Positions 7,383 through 16,509 of a DNA stretch of 64,000 nt are shown here, piece by piece. The notes beneath the pieces were generated by a model. The model was not told the DNA's origin. It saw only the letters and a list, made by a program, of their open reading frames with translations, and made no database searches. The stretch's first letter is position 1. Every line of letters begins with the position of its first letter. This stretch comes from Microbulbifer rhizosphaerae. Its GTDB lineage: Bacteria; Pseudomonadota; Gammaproteobacteria; Pseudomonadales; Cellvibrionaceae. The stretch covers positions 47,170 to 111,169 of the forward strand of contig NZ_JACHWZ010000004.1 of assembly GCF_014191725.1 (NCBI RefSeq), in the 5' to 3' direction. The translations under genes were made by a program, and so were the position numbers.

Positions 7383-8336
7383 GTGTCCAGTGAAGAGTTA
7401 CTAGCCGAGGCGGAAGCGCAGGTGCTCGCGGAAGTGGCCGCCGCCGGGGACGCCGGGCCGGAGACCGCCGAAAAGAGTGCGTCCGCCGAGCCTCCGCGCC
7501 AGGGGGAGATGCCCTTCGCTGTGGTGCAGGGCCAGGCGTTTACCGAACTGCCCGCCGATCTCTACATTCCGCCGGATGCGCTGGAGGTGATCCTGGAGGC
7601 CTTCGAGGGGCCGCTGGACCTGCTGCTCTACTTGATCCGCCGGCAGAACCTGGACATCCTCGAAATCAACGTGGCTGACATCACCCGCCAGTACATGGTC
7701 TATGTGGAGATGATGACCGCCATGCGCTTCGAACTGGCGGCGGAATACCTGGTGATGGCCGCCATGCTGGCGGAGATCAAGTCGCGTATGCTGCTGCCAC
7801 GCCCGCCCCAGGAAGAGGAAGAGGAGGGTGAGGACCCGCGCGCCGCGTTGATTCGCCGCCTGCAGGAGTACGAGCGTTTCAAGACCGCGGCGGAGGACCT
7901 GGACGAGATACCGCGCATGGGTCGGGATATCCACCAGGCCGCAGCCCAGGGTCCGGACCGCAAATTCACCCGTCCCGACCCGGACGTCGACTTGAAAGAG
8001 GTGCTGGTGGCGTTGGCGGACGTGCTCCGCCGCGCGGACATGTTCGAGAGCCACCAGGTGGAGCGGGAAAAGCTCTCCACCCGCGAGCGTATGACCCAGG
8101 TACTGGACAGAATCCGCCACCGCCAGTTTGTACCCTTTGTGAGCCTGTTTACTGTGCAGGAGGGGCGTCTGGGTGTGGTGGTCACCTTCCTCGCGGTGAT
8201 GGAACTGGTGAAAGAATCCCTGGTGGAGCTGGTACAGAACGAGGCCTTTGGCCCCATCCACGTGCGCGCCGCGGGCCAGGAGCCCGAAGCCGTGGAAGCG
8301 GAAGAAGAAACAGACGCCGAAATGGTTCCCTTGTAG
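7383..8336 (+). CDS. scpA: Segregation and condensation protein ScpA
   Basis: A 317-aa kleisin subunit that bridges SMC heads and binds ScpB in the SMC-ScpAB chromosome-condensation complex. After a non-conserved acidic N-terminal extension (about 55 aa) comes the kleisin signature FEGPLDLLLYLIRRQNLDILEINVADITRQY, then EYLVMAAMLAEIKSRMLLPRP. The C-terminal winged helix includes VTFLAVMELVKESLVELVQ. The start is GTG at 7383 behind AAGGTGGGG. The stop TAG is part of a family A repeat that follows immediately. scpB lies downstream. Confidence 0.93.
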   Translation: MSSEELLAEAEAQVLAEVAAAGDAGPETAEKSASAEPPRQGEMPFAVVQGQAFTELPADLYIPPDALEVILEAFEGPLDLLLYLIRRQNLDILEINVADITRQYMVYVEMMTAMRFELAAEYLVMAAMLAEIKSRMLLPRPPQEEEEEGEDPRAALIRRLQEYERFKTAAEDLDEIPRMGRDIHQAAAQGPDRKFTRPDPDVDLKEVLVALADVLRRADMFESHQVEREKLSTRERMTQVLDRIRHRQFVPFVSLFTVQEGRLGVVVTFLAVMELVKESLVELVQNEAFGPIHVRAAGQEPEAVEAEEETDAEMVPL

Positions 8337-8421
8337 GAGCGGCGGGGCGGCCATCCGCCGTTGGCCGCGATCGATCTCGCTTCGTAGCACCTATCGATCG
8401 CGGCCAACGGCCGCTCCTACA
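8333..8421. repeat. Palindromic repeat, family A (copy A1)
   Basis: Outer arms TGTAGGAGCGG and CCGCTCCTACA, with inner arms TTGGCCGCGATCG and CGATCGCGGCCAA. Relative to copy A8, the left arm carries an extra inserted mini-hairpin GGCGG-CCATCC-GCC. The TAG of the left end is the actual scpA stop codon. It separates scpA from scpB. Confidence 0.85.
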
Positions 8422-8464
8422 GAGACAATTGAGCCGAAAGAATTCCAAGGTTAGAAGTTAGAAG

Positions 8465-9442
8465 ATGACAATCGCTCCGGAACTACTGCGCCGCATAGTG
8501 GAAGGCGCACTGCTGGCCGCAGGGCAACCGCTCTCCGAGGAGAAGCTGCTGTCCCTGATCGACGAGGGCGAGCGCCCGGAAAAGACGGTACTCCGCCAAG
8601 TGCTGGAGGAAATCGCCGGCAGTTGCGCCGAGCGGGGCTTCGAGCTGCGCCAGGTGGCCAGCGGCTGGCGTTATCAGGTGCCGGAAGACCTGGCCCCCTG
8701 GGTCAACCGCCTGTGGGAGGAGAAGCCGCAGAAATATTCCCGCGCGATTCTCGAGACCCTGGCGATCATCGCCTATCGCCAGCCCATTACCCGCGGTGAT
8801 ATCGAGGAGATCCGCGGCGTTGCGGTGAGTTCTCACATCGTCAGAAGTCTGTCCGAACGCGGCTGGATCAAGGTGGTGGGGCAGCGGGATGTGCCCGGCA
8901 AGCCGTCGCTCTACGCCACCACCCGGGAGTTTCTCGACTACTTCAATCTGAGCACCCTGGACGACCTGCCCACGCTGGCGGAGATCCGCGATATCGACAG
9001 CCTGAACCAGGTGCTGGATCTGGGCCAGTTGGACGGTGGCGAAGCGCAGCAGGCCAACAGTGACGCGGATTCCGAAGAGCCGGCGGCGGAATCGATAGAA
9101 GCCGAATCCGCCGGGTCGGGCGAAGACACAGGCGAAGATGCTCCCGTCGAAGTGGGCTCTCCGGAAGAAGTCGAAGGAGAACAGCTTGAGAGTGAGCTTT
9201 TGCAGGGCTCTGGTAGCGATTTGGAAACAGCCGCCGAGGCCGGGTTCACCGACAGCGAAAGCGAGGAGGTCGTCGAAGACGAATTCCCCGAAGCCGCCGA
9301 CAGCAGTCAAGTGAGCGAAGGCTCTCTAACCGCGGAGCTCCCGCCGAGCAGCCTGTTTGTCGAAAGTGCCGAATCTGAAGAGCCCGCCGAAGCCGAAGAC
9401 GAAGCCGGGAAAGAACCGCAATCGGAAAATGCCACCCTATGA
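8465..9442 (+). CDS. scpB: Segregation and condensation protein ScpB
   Basis: 325 aa. ScpB dimers bind ScpA and help the SMC complex organise the chromosome. The two winged-helix domains occupy about residues 1-180 ([24 protein letters not shown] and the conserved [25 protein letters not shown] and GRRDVPGKP-like [16 protein letters not shown]). The last 140 residues are a low-complexity Glu/Ser/Asp tail with no domain, much longer than in typical ScpB proteins of about 200 aa. Its 3' end overlaps the rluB start by 4 nt (ATGA). Confidence 0.93.
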   Translation: MTIAPELLRRIVEGALLAAGQPLSEEKLLSLIDEGERPEKTVLRQVLEEIAGSCAERGFELRQVASGWRYQVPEDLAPWVNRLWEEKPQKYSRAILETLAIIAYRQPITRGDIEEIRGVAVSSHIVRSLSERGWIKVVGQRDVPGKPSLYATTREFLDYFNLSTLDDLPTLAEIRDIDSLNQVLDLGQLDGGEAQQANSDADSEEPAAESIEAESAGSGEDTGEDAPVEVGSPEEVEGEQLESELLQGSGSDLETAAEAGFTDSESEEVVEDEFPEAADSSQVSEGSLTAELPPSSLFVESAESEEPAEAEDEAGKEPQSENATL

Positions 9443-10302
9443 GTGATAGCACTTCGCCTGCGGGCGAAAAACTGCAGAAAGTACTGGCCCGAACCGGCCT
9501 GGGCTCGCGGCGCGAGATGGAGCGCGCGATTGAGGCGGGCCGGGTGACCGTGAACGGTGTGGTGGCGGAGTTGGGCGAGCGGGTGACCGGTACAGATCAT
9601 ATCGAGTTCGACGGCCGCCGCCTGCCGGTGCAGGAGGAGAACCGCTGCCGGGTGATCCTGTACAACAAGCCGGTGGGGGAGATCTGTTCCCGCCACGATC
9701 CGGAGGGGCGGCCCACGGTCTACGACAGCCTGCCGCGCCTGCGCTCCGGGCGCTGGATTTCCGTGGGCCGGTTGGATTTCAACACCAGCGGCTTGCTGCT
9801 GTTTACCAACAGTGGCGAGTTGGCCAACAAGCTGATGCACCCCTCGTCGGTGATCGACCGCGAGTACCTGGTGCGCATCCAGGGCCAGGTGGACGACGAA
9901 ATGAAAAAACGCCTGCTCACCGGTGTGTTGCTGGAAGATGGCGTGGCGCGGTTTACCGATATTGTCCCGAGCGGTGGCGAGGGAAACAACCGCTGGTTCT
10001 ACTGCGTGGTGATGGAGGGGCGCAACCGCGAAGTCCGGCGCCTGTGGGAGTCCCAGGGAGTGCGTGTCAGCCGCCTGAAACGGGTGCGCTACGGCAGTGT
10101 ATTTATTCCCTCCCATGTGCGCGTGGGTCAGTGGATTGAGATGGAGCCCAAGGAGATCGACGATCTGTGCATCACCGCCGGCCTGCCGAAACTGGGCCAG
10201 CGTCCGCTGACCCAGGCGGAACAACAGAACTTGCAGCGCCAGCGGCGCAAGCTGCGCAAATCACCGGGATCGGCACTGCGCCGCGGTAAGTCGCAGAAAT
10301 GA
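9439..10302 (+). CDS. rluB: 23S rRNA pseudouridine(2605) synthase RluB
   Basis: A 287-aa RsuA/RluB-family pseudouridine synthase that isomerises a uridine in 23S rRNA (position 2605 in E. coli). It has an N-terminal S4 RNA-binding domain ([30 protein letters not shown]), the catalytic motif [17 protein letters not shown] with Asp113, and [12 protein letters not shown]. The C-terminus is basic ([21 protein letters not shown]), as usual for RluB. The start overlaps the scpB stop, so it is translationally coupled. Confidence 0.92.
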   Translation: MSDSTSPAGEKLQKVLARTGLGSRREMERAIEAGRVTVNGVVAELGERVTGTDHIEFDGRRLPVQEENRCRVILYNKPVGEICSRHDPEGRPTVYDSLPRLRSGRWISVGRLDFNTSGLLLFTNSGELANKLMHPSSVIDREYLVRIQGQVDDEMKKRLLTGVLLEDGVARFTDIVPSGGEGNNRWFYCVVMEGRNREVRRLWESQGVRVSRLKRVRYGSVFIPSHVRVGQWIEMEPKEIDDLCITAGLPKLGQRPLTQAEQQNLQRQRRKLRKSPGSALRRGKSQK

Positions 10303-10327
10303 TAGGGGAGTAGATCGGGGGCGACGA

Positions 10328-10361
10328 GTAGGATGGGCACGCTGCGCTTTGCTCATCCTAC
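10328..10361. repeat. Palindromic repeat, family C (copy 2)
   Basis: GTAGGATGGGCACGCTGCG followed by CTTTGCTCATCCTAC, a compact inverted repeat related to 2191-2275. It lies between the convergent rluB and SRPBCC genes and abuts the SRPBCC stop (TAG), so it may serve as a shared 3' structure. Confidence 0.6.
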
Positions 10362-11060
10362 CTACTGAAGTCCCGAGTCCGACTGATTTTCCTCGATCGG
10401 CTCCTCACCTTCCTCCTCAAGGGTTTCGCCCTCCATCCCGTCGCTATCCATATCGTCCGGGTCCGCGCCCATTACATCGTCGTCTGAGGGAAGTTCGGAA
10501 TCGCTGCCGTTGTCCATCTGCGGTTCCGCCGGCGGCGCTTCGGCGGATTCCACCACCTCCTTGAGTTTGTTCAGTCCCCTCTCGTAGGACTTGCCCACCA
10601 TCTGTTTCACGGCCAGCCCCGTCCAGCGGGCTATGGGACCCGCGCCCATGTCGGTATTGAACCACCAGGTGACGTTGCTACCACTGCCTTGGGGCCGCAG
10701 GCGAAATTCGGCGCTGGCTTTGCCCTGATCGCCGAAATCCAGCTCGGTGTGCACCAGTGAGTAAGGCTCGCTGGCGGTAATGGTCTGGCTGCCGCTACCT
10801 ACACTGGGATTTTCACTGCGCCAGGACATCATTGCGCCCACCCCTTCCTCGGGGCCGCTGTAGCTGTATTTGGTGTCCGGGTCGATCTGGTACCAGGGTG
10901 ACCAGCTGTTGAAGTTGCGGAAGTTGTTGACGTAGGGAAAGACTGCCTCGGGCGATTTGGATATGTACACACTGCGCTCGAGTGTGACCTCGCGGGGAAA
11001 CAGGAAGCCGGCGAGTACCAGTAGTACCAGGAAAATCAGAATATAGAGTATCCAGCGCAT
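10362..11060 (-). CDS. SRPBCC-superfamily (polyketide cyclase-like) protein
   Basis: 232 aa. An N-terminal hydrophobic segment (residues 4-22, ILYILIFLVLLVLAGFLF) could anchor the protein or act as an uncleaved signal. It is followed by one START/SRPBCC ligand-binding fold (VTLERSVYISKSPEAVFPYVNNFRNFNSWSPW through MVGKSYERGLNKLKEVVE). The tail from about residue 180 is a very acidic, disordered region rich in Asp, Glu and Ser. Ligand unknown. It is convergent with rluB and downstream of the cpxA homologue on the same strand. Confidence 0.8.
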   Translation of the reverse strand: MRWILYILIFLVLLVLAGFLFPREVTLERSVYISKSPEAVFPYVNNFRNFNSWSPWYQIDPDTKYSYSGPEEGVGAMMSWRSENPSVGSGSQTITASEPYSLVHTELDFGDQGKASAEFRLRPQGSGSNVTWWFNTDMGAGPIARWTGLAVKQMVGKSYERGLNKLKEVVESAEAPPAEPQMDNGSDSELPSDDDVMGADPDDMDSDGMEGETLEEEGEEPIEENQSDSGLQ

Positions 11061-11184
11061 AGCGGGGCCCTTTCATTATCCATTGTGGGCGGCTTAACCG
11101 CAGCCGGAGCTCGATTATCAATGATCAATTACCAATGAACAATTACCAATGAACGATGACCGGCCATCGATCACCGGCAATTGA
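11061..11184. other. AT-richer intergenic region with short direct/inverted repeats
   Basis: Holds two tandem copies of a CAATTACCAATGAA motif (about 11127-11155). Related inverted sequence (AATTGATCATTGTTCGTTGATC, about 11178-11200) runs into the 3' end of the cpxA gene. The composition is lower in G+C than its neighbours. No gene seen. Confidence 0.5.
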
Positions 11185-12561
11185 TCATTGTTCGTTGATC
11201 ACCACCAGTGGCAAATTTATTTCCACACAGAGGCCGGCGCCGGGAACATTGCGGGCGGAGATGGTACCGCCATGGTGCAATACGGTGCGCTGGGCGATGG
11301 CCAGGCCCAGACCGAAACCTCCGCTCTCCCGGGTGCGTGCAGTGTCGGTGCGGTAGAAGGGGCGAAAGATGGCTTTGAGTTCGTCTTCTGAGACACCGTT
11401 GCCGGAGTCGATCACACGGATATGGCATCGCTCGTCGCGGCTCACTATTCCGACCGTTACCGTGCATCCGCTGGGGCTGTAGTTGATGGCGTTGTGCAGG
11501 ATATTTTCCAGCGCGGCGGTCAGTGAACTGCCGCGGGTGGCCACCAGGGCTTCTTCACGGTCACTTTCGAGATTGAATTGCAGTTGTTTTTCATCCGCCT
11601 CGGCTTTCAGGTCTTCGGTCAGGGCGCCGACCAGGCTGTTGATTTCCACAACGTCGTCCAGCGGTCGCTGGTCGGTACCCGCCACCGGTAGGGAGAGCAC
11701 GTCGGCGATAATATCCTCCAGGTAGTCCGCGGCCTTGCCGATCTTGTCCAGCTCCGCGTCCAGTCCGACGGTATCCTTTTGCCGCGCTATGCCGAGGGCC
11801 ACCTGCAGGCGCGCGAGGGGCGAGCGCAGTTCGTGGGAGACATCCTTGATCAGCCGCCGCTGTTCGGCCATGGATTCCTGCAGTTGGGCGGTCATGGAGT
11901 CGAAATCCCGCGCCAGGTCGGCCAACTCGTCATTGCGGCTGGGCATCCCGGGGGAGACCCGATAGTCCAGTTCGCCCGCGGCCACGCGCCGGGTGGCGGT
12001 GCGCAGTTGGTCCAGGGGGCGGCTGAGGTAGCGGGCCAGCCAGTAGCAGGCGGCGCCGGAGGCGAGCATGGACAGCAGCAATATCGGCCAGAAATTGCGC
12101 CACAGGAAGCGCAACAGCAGCGTTTCCTTGCTCTGCCCGGCGATCAGCACCACGCGCAGGCTGTCCGGGCCGCGCAGGGCCACAAAAAAACCCACCGCAG
12201 GTTTTTTTTGCACCAGCATATGAGTTTCGCGGTTGCGGAAATTGAGGCGTTCGAACATGGGAGCCATGTCTTCGGGCAGCGGCCGGCCCAGCAGCTCGCG
12301 ACCGTGTTGGTCGACGGCGAACACTTGGCGCTGCACTTTGGGTGGCTGGCGTTGCAGCCAGTGGCGAAAACTTTCCGGGCCGTGGCGTCGCGCCATGCGC
12401 ATATTGCGTACCGTCTCGTGAAACAGCGCCGGCCCCTCCCAGCGTTCTTCCTGCCTGGGATCGCCGAATTCGCGGAAATGGGTGATGTAAACGGTCGCCA
12501 CCACCATCCCCACCGCGGTGATCCAGGCGCCGAAAAACATCTTCCAGAAAAGGCTATGCAT
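11185..12561 (-). CDS. cpxA: CpxA-like envelope-stress sensor histidine kinase
   Basis: A 458-aa inner-membrane histidine kinase. It has TM1 at about 9-27, a periplasmic sensor of roughly 130 residues, TM2 at about 155-176, and HAMP at 179-232. The phosphoacceptor helix is DVSHELRSPLARL with His243, and the ATPase boxes are ENILHNAINYSPSG, VIDSGNGV and GGFGLGLAIA. It should phosphorylate the adjacent CpxR homologue. The genes overlap (cpxR stop at 12554), so they are coupled. Assignment to Cpx rests on the neighbouring divergent CpxP-like gene and CpxR-like boxes. The sensor domain itself is divergent. Confidence 0.85.
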   Translation of the reverse strand: MHSLFWKMFFGAWITAVGMVVATVYITHFREFGDPRQEERWEGPALFHETVRNMRMARRHGPESFRHWLQRQPPKVQRQVFAVDQHGRELLGRPLPEDMAPMFERLNFRNRETHMLVQKKPAVGFFVALRGPDSLRVVLIAGQSKETLLLRFLWRNFWPILLLSMLASGAACYWLARYLSRPLDQLRTATRRVAAGELDYRVSPGMPSRNDELADLARDFDSMTAQLQESMAEQRRLIKDVSHELRSPLARLQVALGIARQKDTVGLDAELDKIGKAADYLEDIIADVLSLPVAGTDQRPLDDVVEINSLVGALTEDLKAEADEKQLQFNLESDREEALVATRGSSLTAALENILHNAINYSPSGCTVTVGIVSRDERCHIRVIDSGNGVSEDELKAIFRPFYRTDTARTRESGGFGLGLAIAQRTVLHHGGTISARNVPGAGLCVEINLPLVVINEQ

Positions 12562-13255
12562 AGGACCTGGTCAGCATATAGCCGGCGCCGCGGATATTGA
12601 TGATCAGCTCGCGGCTGGCGCCCTGCTCGACGAGTTTCTTGCGGATATTGCTCACGTGCACGTCGATGGAGCGGTCGTAGGGCATCAGTTTGCGGCCCAG
12701 TGCGGTCTCGGTCAGCATCTCCTTGCTCACCACGTCGCCCGCGTGCTGTACCAGTACCTTGAGCACGGCGAACTCCGCGCCGGTGAGGGAGAGCAACCGG
12801 CCGTTCCAGTAGCCCTGGTGCTCCGCCGGCAGCAGGCGCAGCGGTCCGCTCGCCACGGTGCCGGGCTCATCGGATTCGATGCGGCCGCGGCGCAGCACGG
12901 CGCGCAGGCGCGCGGCCAGTTCACGGGGATTACAGGGTTTGGGCAGGTAGTCGTCCGCGCCCATCTCCAGGCCGACGATGCGGTCGACGGTGTCTCCCTT
13001 GGCGGTCAGCATCAGTACCGGCAGCGAGCGGCTCGCCGGCGAAGTCTCTTCCCGCAGCTTGCGCAGCAGGTCGAAGCCATTGTGCACCGGCAGCATTACA
13101 TCCAGTACCAGGGCATCGAAGGTGTGGCTTTTGGCCAGCTCCAGGCCGCGGCCGCCATCGTTGGCCACGGTGACCTCGAAGCCCTCGCCAATAAGAAATT
13201 CCTGTAACAGATCGGTCAGTTCGCTGTCGTCGTCGACCAGCAGAATACGGCTCAT
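12554..13255 (-). CDS. cpxR: CpxR-like OmpR-family response regulator
   Basis: 233 aa. The receiver domain has acidic pocket Asp8-Asp9-Asp10, phosphoacceptor Asp52 (LVLDVMLP) and Lys in LMLTAKGD. A C-terminal OmpR winged helix (LTGAEFAVLKVLVQHAGDVVSKEMLTE, DRSIDVHVSNIRKKL) binds DNA. It is the predicted transcription factor for the divergent cpxP gene and for its own operon. Its DNA target is suggested by three phased TTTAC half-sites at 13329-13373. The downstream cpxA overlaps its 3' end. Confidence 0.88.
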   Translation of the reverse strand: MSRILLVDDDSELTDLLQEFLIGEGFEVTVANDGGRGLELAKSHTFDALVLDVMLPVHNGFDLLRKLREETSPASRSLPVLMLTAKGDTVDRIVGLEMGADDYLPKPCNPRELAARLRAVLRRGRIESDEPGTVASGPLRLLPAEHQGYWNGRLLSLTGAEFAVLKVLVQHAGDVVSKEMLTETALGRKLMPYDRSIDVHVSNIRKKLVEQGASRELIINIRGAGYMLTRSYA

Positions 13256-13328
13256 GGTGTTCTCTCTGTGTGTTCAGGCTCCATTATATGCAAAGCTCCG
13301 GCGCCGGATACGACACCGGGCGAGGCCT

Positions 13329-13373
13329 TTTACCGTTCTTAACAAATGTTTACCGGCGTTTGCCCCTATTTAC
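13329..13373. promoter_or_regulatory. Phased CpxR-like boxes between cpxR and cpxP
   Basis: TTTAC-CGTTC-TTAAC (13329-13343) and TTTAC-CGGCG-TTTGC (13349-13363) are, on the opposite strand, GTTAA-N5-GTAAA and GCAAA-N5-GTAAA. These match the known CpxR consensus GTAAA-N5-GTAAA. A third TTTAC starts at 13369. The three TTTAC half-sites are exactly 20 bp apart, about two helical turns. Candidate -10 elements for cpxP are TAGTAT (13386-13391) or TATACA (13395-13400). Confidence 0.6.
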
Positions 13374-13430
13374 ATAGCGCTCTCCTAGTATGCGTATACA
13401 CCTACTGAGACCAAACTAGAGGATGCGTCA

Positions 13431-13904
13431 ATGAATAAATGGAAAGCGATGATGGGCAGCCTGGCGCTGGCGGGTGCCCTGGTGGTACCGGCAGTCACTC
13501 TGGCCCAGGACGATTTTGTCCATACTTCCATGTCCCGTCACCACGGTTCTCATTTCCTTGAGCACATGGAGGAAGAGCTGGGTCTGACCGAGGGCCAGGT
13601 GGCGCAACTGAAGGCCAACCGCGAAGCCAATCGCGACGTCCGTAAGGCGCAGCGCGATCAGATGCGTGAGTTGCGCAAGCAGCTGCACGAGGCCATCGAC
13701 TCCGGCGCAGACCAGGGCACGCTGGACGAACTGGGTGCGCAGTTGGGCAAGCTGCACGTGGCCAAGATGCAGGAGATGCAGCAGATGCGCCAGCAGTTTG
13801 AAGTAATCCTGACCGAAGAACAGAAGGCCAGGCTCAAGCAGTTGAAAGAGGAGCGCGGAGGGCGCCGTCATTTCCGACGCTGGAAGGAGCGCGACGAAGA
13901 ATAG
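13431..13904 (+). CDS. cpxP: Spy/CpxP-family periplasmic protein
   Basis: A 157-aa exported protein. The signal peptide is residues 1-25 (ending AVTLA-Q), and the rest is a helical, highly charged mature chain with two LTxxQ motifs typical of the Spy/CpxP fold (LTEGQ at 52-56 and LTEEQ at 127-131). In E. coli CpxP binds and restrains CpxA and escorts misfolded proteins, and Spy is an ATP-independent chaperone. The divergent position next to cpxRA and the phased CpxR-like boxes upstream support regulation by CpxR. A hairpin terminator follows. Confidence 0.85.
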   Translation: MNKWKAMMGSLALAGALVVPAVTLAQDDFVHTSMSRHHGSHFLEHMEEELGLTEGQVAQLKANREANRDVRKAQRDQMRELRKQLHEAIDSGADQGTLDELGAQLGKLHVAKMQEMQQMRQQFEVILTEEQKARLKQLKEERGGRRHFRRWKERDEE

Positions 13905-13970
13905 TCTGAACATCTCCTGTGCGATCGATTGGGCAGTTTCTACCCCGGCCCGATAGACTCGTAACCCCCT

Positions 13971-13993
13971 TGCCCCCACGCGGGGGCTTTTTT
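13971..13993 (+). terminator. Rho-independent terminator after cpxP
   Basis: Perfect GCCCCC-acgc-style stem (GCCCCCACGCGGGGGC) followed by TTTTTTAT, about 70 nt past the cpxP stop. Confidence 0.85.
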
Positions 13994-14178
13994 ATGCGCG
14001 GAAGCTGAGCTGAGTGTTTTTATGTTCAGAATTCCTGCTCTCATCTTTGTCGAGACGACCCGTAAGATAAGGTCGACATCAGCATGCGATGGGCCGGATG
14101 CCCGTGCTTGCTGTTGCCCACCATAGCTGGGAAAATAGCGCGCCGCCAAGCAGGTGGTGGCAGAGAAGGGGAGTGAAT

Positions 14179-14730
14179 GTGAGCAGAATCGGCTTGTTTT
14201 ACGGCAGCGACGAGGGCAACACCGAGGCGGTTGCCTTCCGGATCCGCGCCCGCCTGGGTGAGGAGCGGGTGGATATCCACGATATCGCCGACGTCACCCA
14301 GATGGAAATTGCCGATTACGATCAACTGATCTTCGGTATCCCCACCTGGGACTTCGGCCAGATCCAGTCGGACTGGGAGGATTTCTGGGAGGATGTGGAG
14401 CAGATCGACTTCACCGGCAAGACCGTGGCCCTGTTCGGCCTCGGCGACCAGTTCGGCTATGGCGACTATTTCCTGGATGCGATGGGCATGCTGCACGACG
14501 TGATCGTCGCCGGCGGCGGGTCCATTGTCGGTCACTGGCCCACCGAGGGCTACGAGTTCGAGGCCTCCAAGGCGGAGATCGAGGGGGAGGACTGTTTCGT
14601 CGGTCTCGCTATCGATGAGGATCAGCAGGAGGAGCTCACCGCCGAGCGACTCAATCGCTGGTGCCGCCAGATCGCGGAGGAGTTCGGCCTCGAGGGTGGC
14701 GCCGACGGCGTCTCGCAACTGGACGATTGA
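14179..14730 (+). CDS. Flavodoxin
   Basis: About 183 aa long-chain flavodoxin, an FMN-binding low-potential electron carrier. The phosphate-binding loop is near the start (LFYGSDEGNTEAVA), followed by FGIPTWDFGQIQSDWEDF and LFGLGDQFGYGDYFLDAMG, which provide the aromatic residues around the isoalloxazine. The C-terminus (AIDEDQQEELTAERLNRWCRQI) is standard. GTG at 14179 is chosen because AAGGGGAG precedes it. The frame from 14089 adds residues without family similarity. FldA versus FldB cannot be settled from the window. Confidence 0.9.
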   Translation: MSRIGLFYGSDEGNTEAVAFRIRARLGEERVDIHDIADVTQMEIADYDQLIFGIPTWDFGQIQSDWEDFWEDVEQIDFTGKTVALFGLGDQFGYGDYFLDAMGMLHDVIVAGGGSIVGHWPTEGYEFEASKAEIEGEDCFVGLAIDEDQQEELTAERLNRWCRQIAEEFGLEGGADGVSQLDD

Positions 14731-14738
14731 GTGCACCA

Positions 14739-15119
14739 ATGAAAACTACCCTCGAATTCAGGCAGTTCTGGCCCTGGCTGGCGGAACATCCCAATTGTAT
14801 CCTGCGCGCCGGCACCGCCGATTCGGTGTTCTACGATGACGACGACTACTACTGGCGCTTCGCCGAAGAGGATGCCCGTACCCTGCTGGTGCAGGTGCTG
14901 CGGGGCAAGCGGCCGGTGGCAGAGCTGTTTATCGAGCCGGAGTACGTGAGCTATGTGGAGATCAGCCCCGGGGAGAAGGGCGAATATAATTTCGACCTGA
15001 TCTCGGAATTCGAAGGCCAGCGTCAGGTGCTCTATTACTTTGTACTGGCGCATCCGTTCGAAGAGGCAGAAGAGACAAACGAAGCGGAGAAAACCGGGCG
15101 TGGGCGGAGATTGCACTGA
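14739..15119 (+). CDS. Conserved hypothetical protein
   Basis: About 126 aa, not recognised. It is soluble and acidic, with Trp/Phe-rich N-terminus (MKTTLEFRQFWPWLAEHP), a DDDDYYWRF patch around residue 30, then alternating strands (LLVQVLRGKRPVAELFIEPEYVSYVEI, QVLYYFVLAHPF) and a Glu-rich tail. No signal peptide or membrane segment. It starts 8 nt after the flavodoxin stop, so it is probably co-transcribed with it. A family A repeat follows. Confidence 0.65.
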   Translation: MKTTLEFRQFWPWLAEHPNCILRAGTADSVFYDDDDYYWRFAEEDARTLLVQVLRGKRPVAELFIEPEYVSYVEISPGEKGEYNFDLISEFEGQRQVLYYFVLAHPFEEAEETNEAEKTGRGRRLH

Positions 15120-15125
15120 CTTGCG

Positions 15126-15238
15126 TGTAGGAGCCTGCCCCGCAGACGAACAGGAACGGAACGCCGTAGTTGGTTTGCATGCAGGAACGGCCGCTGGCCG
15201 CGATCCGACGCCGATCGCGGCCAGCGGCCGCTTCTACA
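15126..15238. repeat. Palindromic repeat, family A (copy A2)
   Basis: Main palindrome GGAACGGCCGCTGGCCGCGATC / GATCGCGGCCAGCGGCCGCTTC at 15183-15236. A detached left end TGTAGGAGC lies at 15126. It sits between the convergent hypothetical gene and dapE. Confidence 0.75.
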
Positions 15239-15243
15239 GGGTG

Positions 15244-16371
15244 CTACGCCAGTAACTGTGCCAGAATCTCCCGGTACATATCCTTGAGCTTGTCCAGGTC
15301 TTCCGCTTTCACGCATTCGTCCACCTTGTGAATGGTCGCATTGACCGGCCCCAATTCCACTACCTGTGCGCCGGTCGGAGCGATAAAGCGACCGTCTGAA
15401 GTGCCTCCGGCGGTGGAGAGCTGAGTGGCTTCGCCGGTTACCGACAGGATCGCGGACTGTGCGGCTTCCACCAGCGGGCCTTCGGCGGTGAGAAACGGCT
15501 GGCCGGAGAGATTGAAGTTTGCTTCGTATTTCAGCCCGTGCTTGTCGAGGGTGGCCCGCGCGCGCTGCTCCAGTTTCTCTGCAGTGGTCTCGGTGGAGAA
15601 GCGCCAGTTGCACACGAGTTTCACTTCGCCGGGAATAACGTTGGTGGCGCCGGTGCCGCCATTGATATTGGAAACCTGGAAGCTGGTTGCCGGGAAAAAG
15701 TCGTTGCCCTTGTCCCACTCTTCAGCGGCGAGTTCCGCCAGCGCCGGGGCGAGGGTGTGAATGGGATTTTCCGCCAGATGTGGATAAGCCACATGGCCCT
15801 GCACGCCGAGTACCCTGAGTTCCAGGCCCAGTGAGCCGCGGCGGCCGTTCTTGATTACGTCGCCGACCCGCTCGGTGCTGGAGGGCTCACCCACCAGGCA
15901 CCAGTCGATTTTTTCCCGCCGCTCTTCCAGCCACTGGACCACTTTTACCGTGCCGTCGGTGGCCGGGCCTTCTTCGTCGCTGGTGATCAGGAAGGCGATA
16001 CGGCCACTGTGATCCGGATGCGCGGCGACAAACTCCTCGCAGGCCACCACCATCGCCGCCAGTGAGCCCTTCATATCTGCCGCGCCGCGGCCGTAGAGAT
16101 AACCGTTGTCGACAGTGGGTTCAAAAGGCGGGCGCTGCCAGTTTTCCTCCGGCCCCGTGGGTACCACATCGGTATGGCCGGCAAAGGTGAACAGCGGGCC
16201 GGCTTCGCCGCGCACCGCCCAGAAGTTGTCGGTATCGCCCCAGCGCAGGCGGGTGGTTTTGAAGCCGATTTTTTCCAGGCGCTGGATCATCAGGTCCATA
16301 CAGCCGGCGTCTTCGGGGGTGACGGATCTGAGGCGGATCAGGTCGCTGGCGAGTTTTACTGTGGGGGTCAT
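15244..16371 (-). CDS. dapE: Succinyl-diaminopimelate desuccinylase
   Basis: A 375-aa M20-family zinc hydrolase that cleaves N-succinyl-LL-diaminopimelate to LL-DAP and succinate in lysine and peptidoglycan precursor synthesis. Metal ligands and catalytic residues are visible in [12 protein letters not shown] (His66, Asp68), [14 protein letters not shown] (Asp99) and [12 protein letters not shown] (Glu pair). The C-terminal [23 protein letters not shown] supplies the last metal His. It is clustered with dapD and dapC on the same strand. Confidence 0.95.
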   Translation of the reverse strand: MTPTVKLASDLIRLRSVTPEDAGCMDLMIQRLEKIGFKTTRLRWGDTDNFWAVRGEAGPLFTFAGHTDVVPTGPEENWQRPPFEPTVDNGYLYGRGAADMKGSLAAMVVACEEFVAAHPDHSGRIAFLITSDEEGPATDGTVKVVQWLEERREKIDWCLVGEPSSTERVGDVIKNGRRGSLGLELRVLGVQGHVAYPHLAENPIHTLAPALAELAAEEWDKGNDFFPATSFQVSNINGGTGATNVIPGEVKLVCNWRFSTETTAEKLEQRARATLDKHGLKYEANFNLSGQPFLTAEGPLVEAAQSAILSVTGEATQLSTAGGTSDGRFIAPTGAQVVELGPVNATIHKVDECVKAEDLDKLKDMYREILAQLLA

Positions 16372-16509
16372 TTATTTTTCCGTAGTCGGTTCACATTTTG
16401 CTCCAGAGTTCTTCCAACCTTTCAGTCGGAGGCGGTAGGAGCACGAACGCCTGATGCGAAGGCCCTGCTACCGGGAGCTTGTTACGAGGTTCCTGTTTCG
16501 GATCGATGA
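16372..16509. other. Intergenic region with a partial family B arm
   Basis: Between dapD and dapE. GCGAAGGCCCTGCTACCGG (16459-16477) matches one arm of the family B palindrome, but the partner arm is missing, so this looks like a decayed half-copy. No gene seen. dapE presumably needs either its own promoter here or read-through from dapD. Confidence 0.4.
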
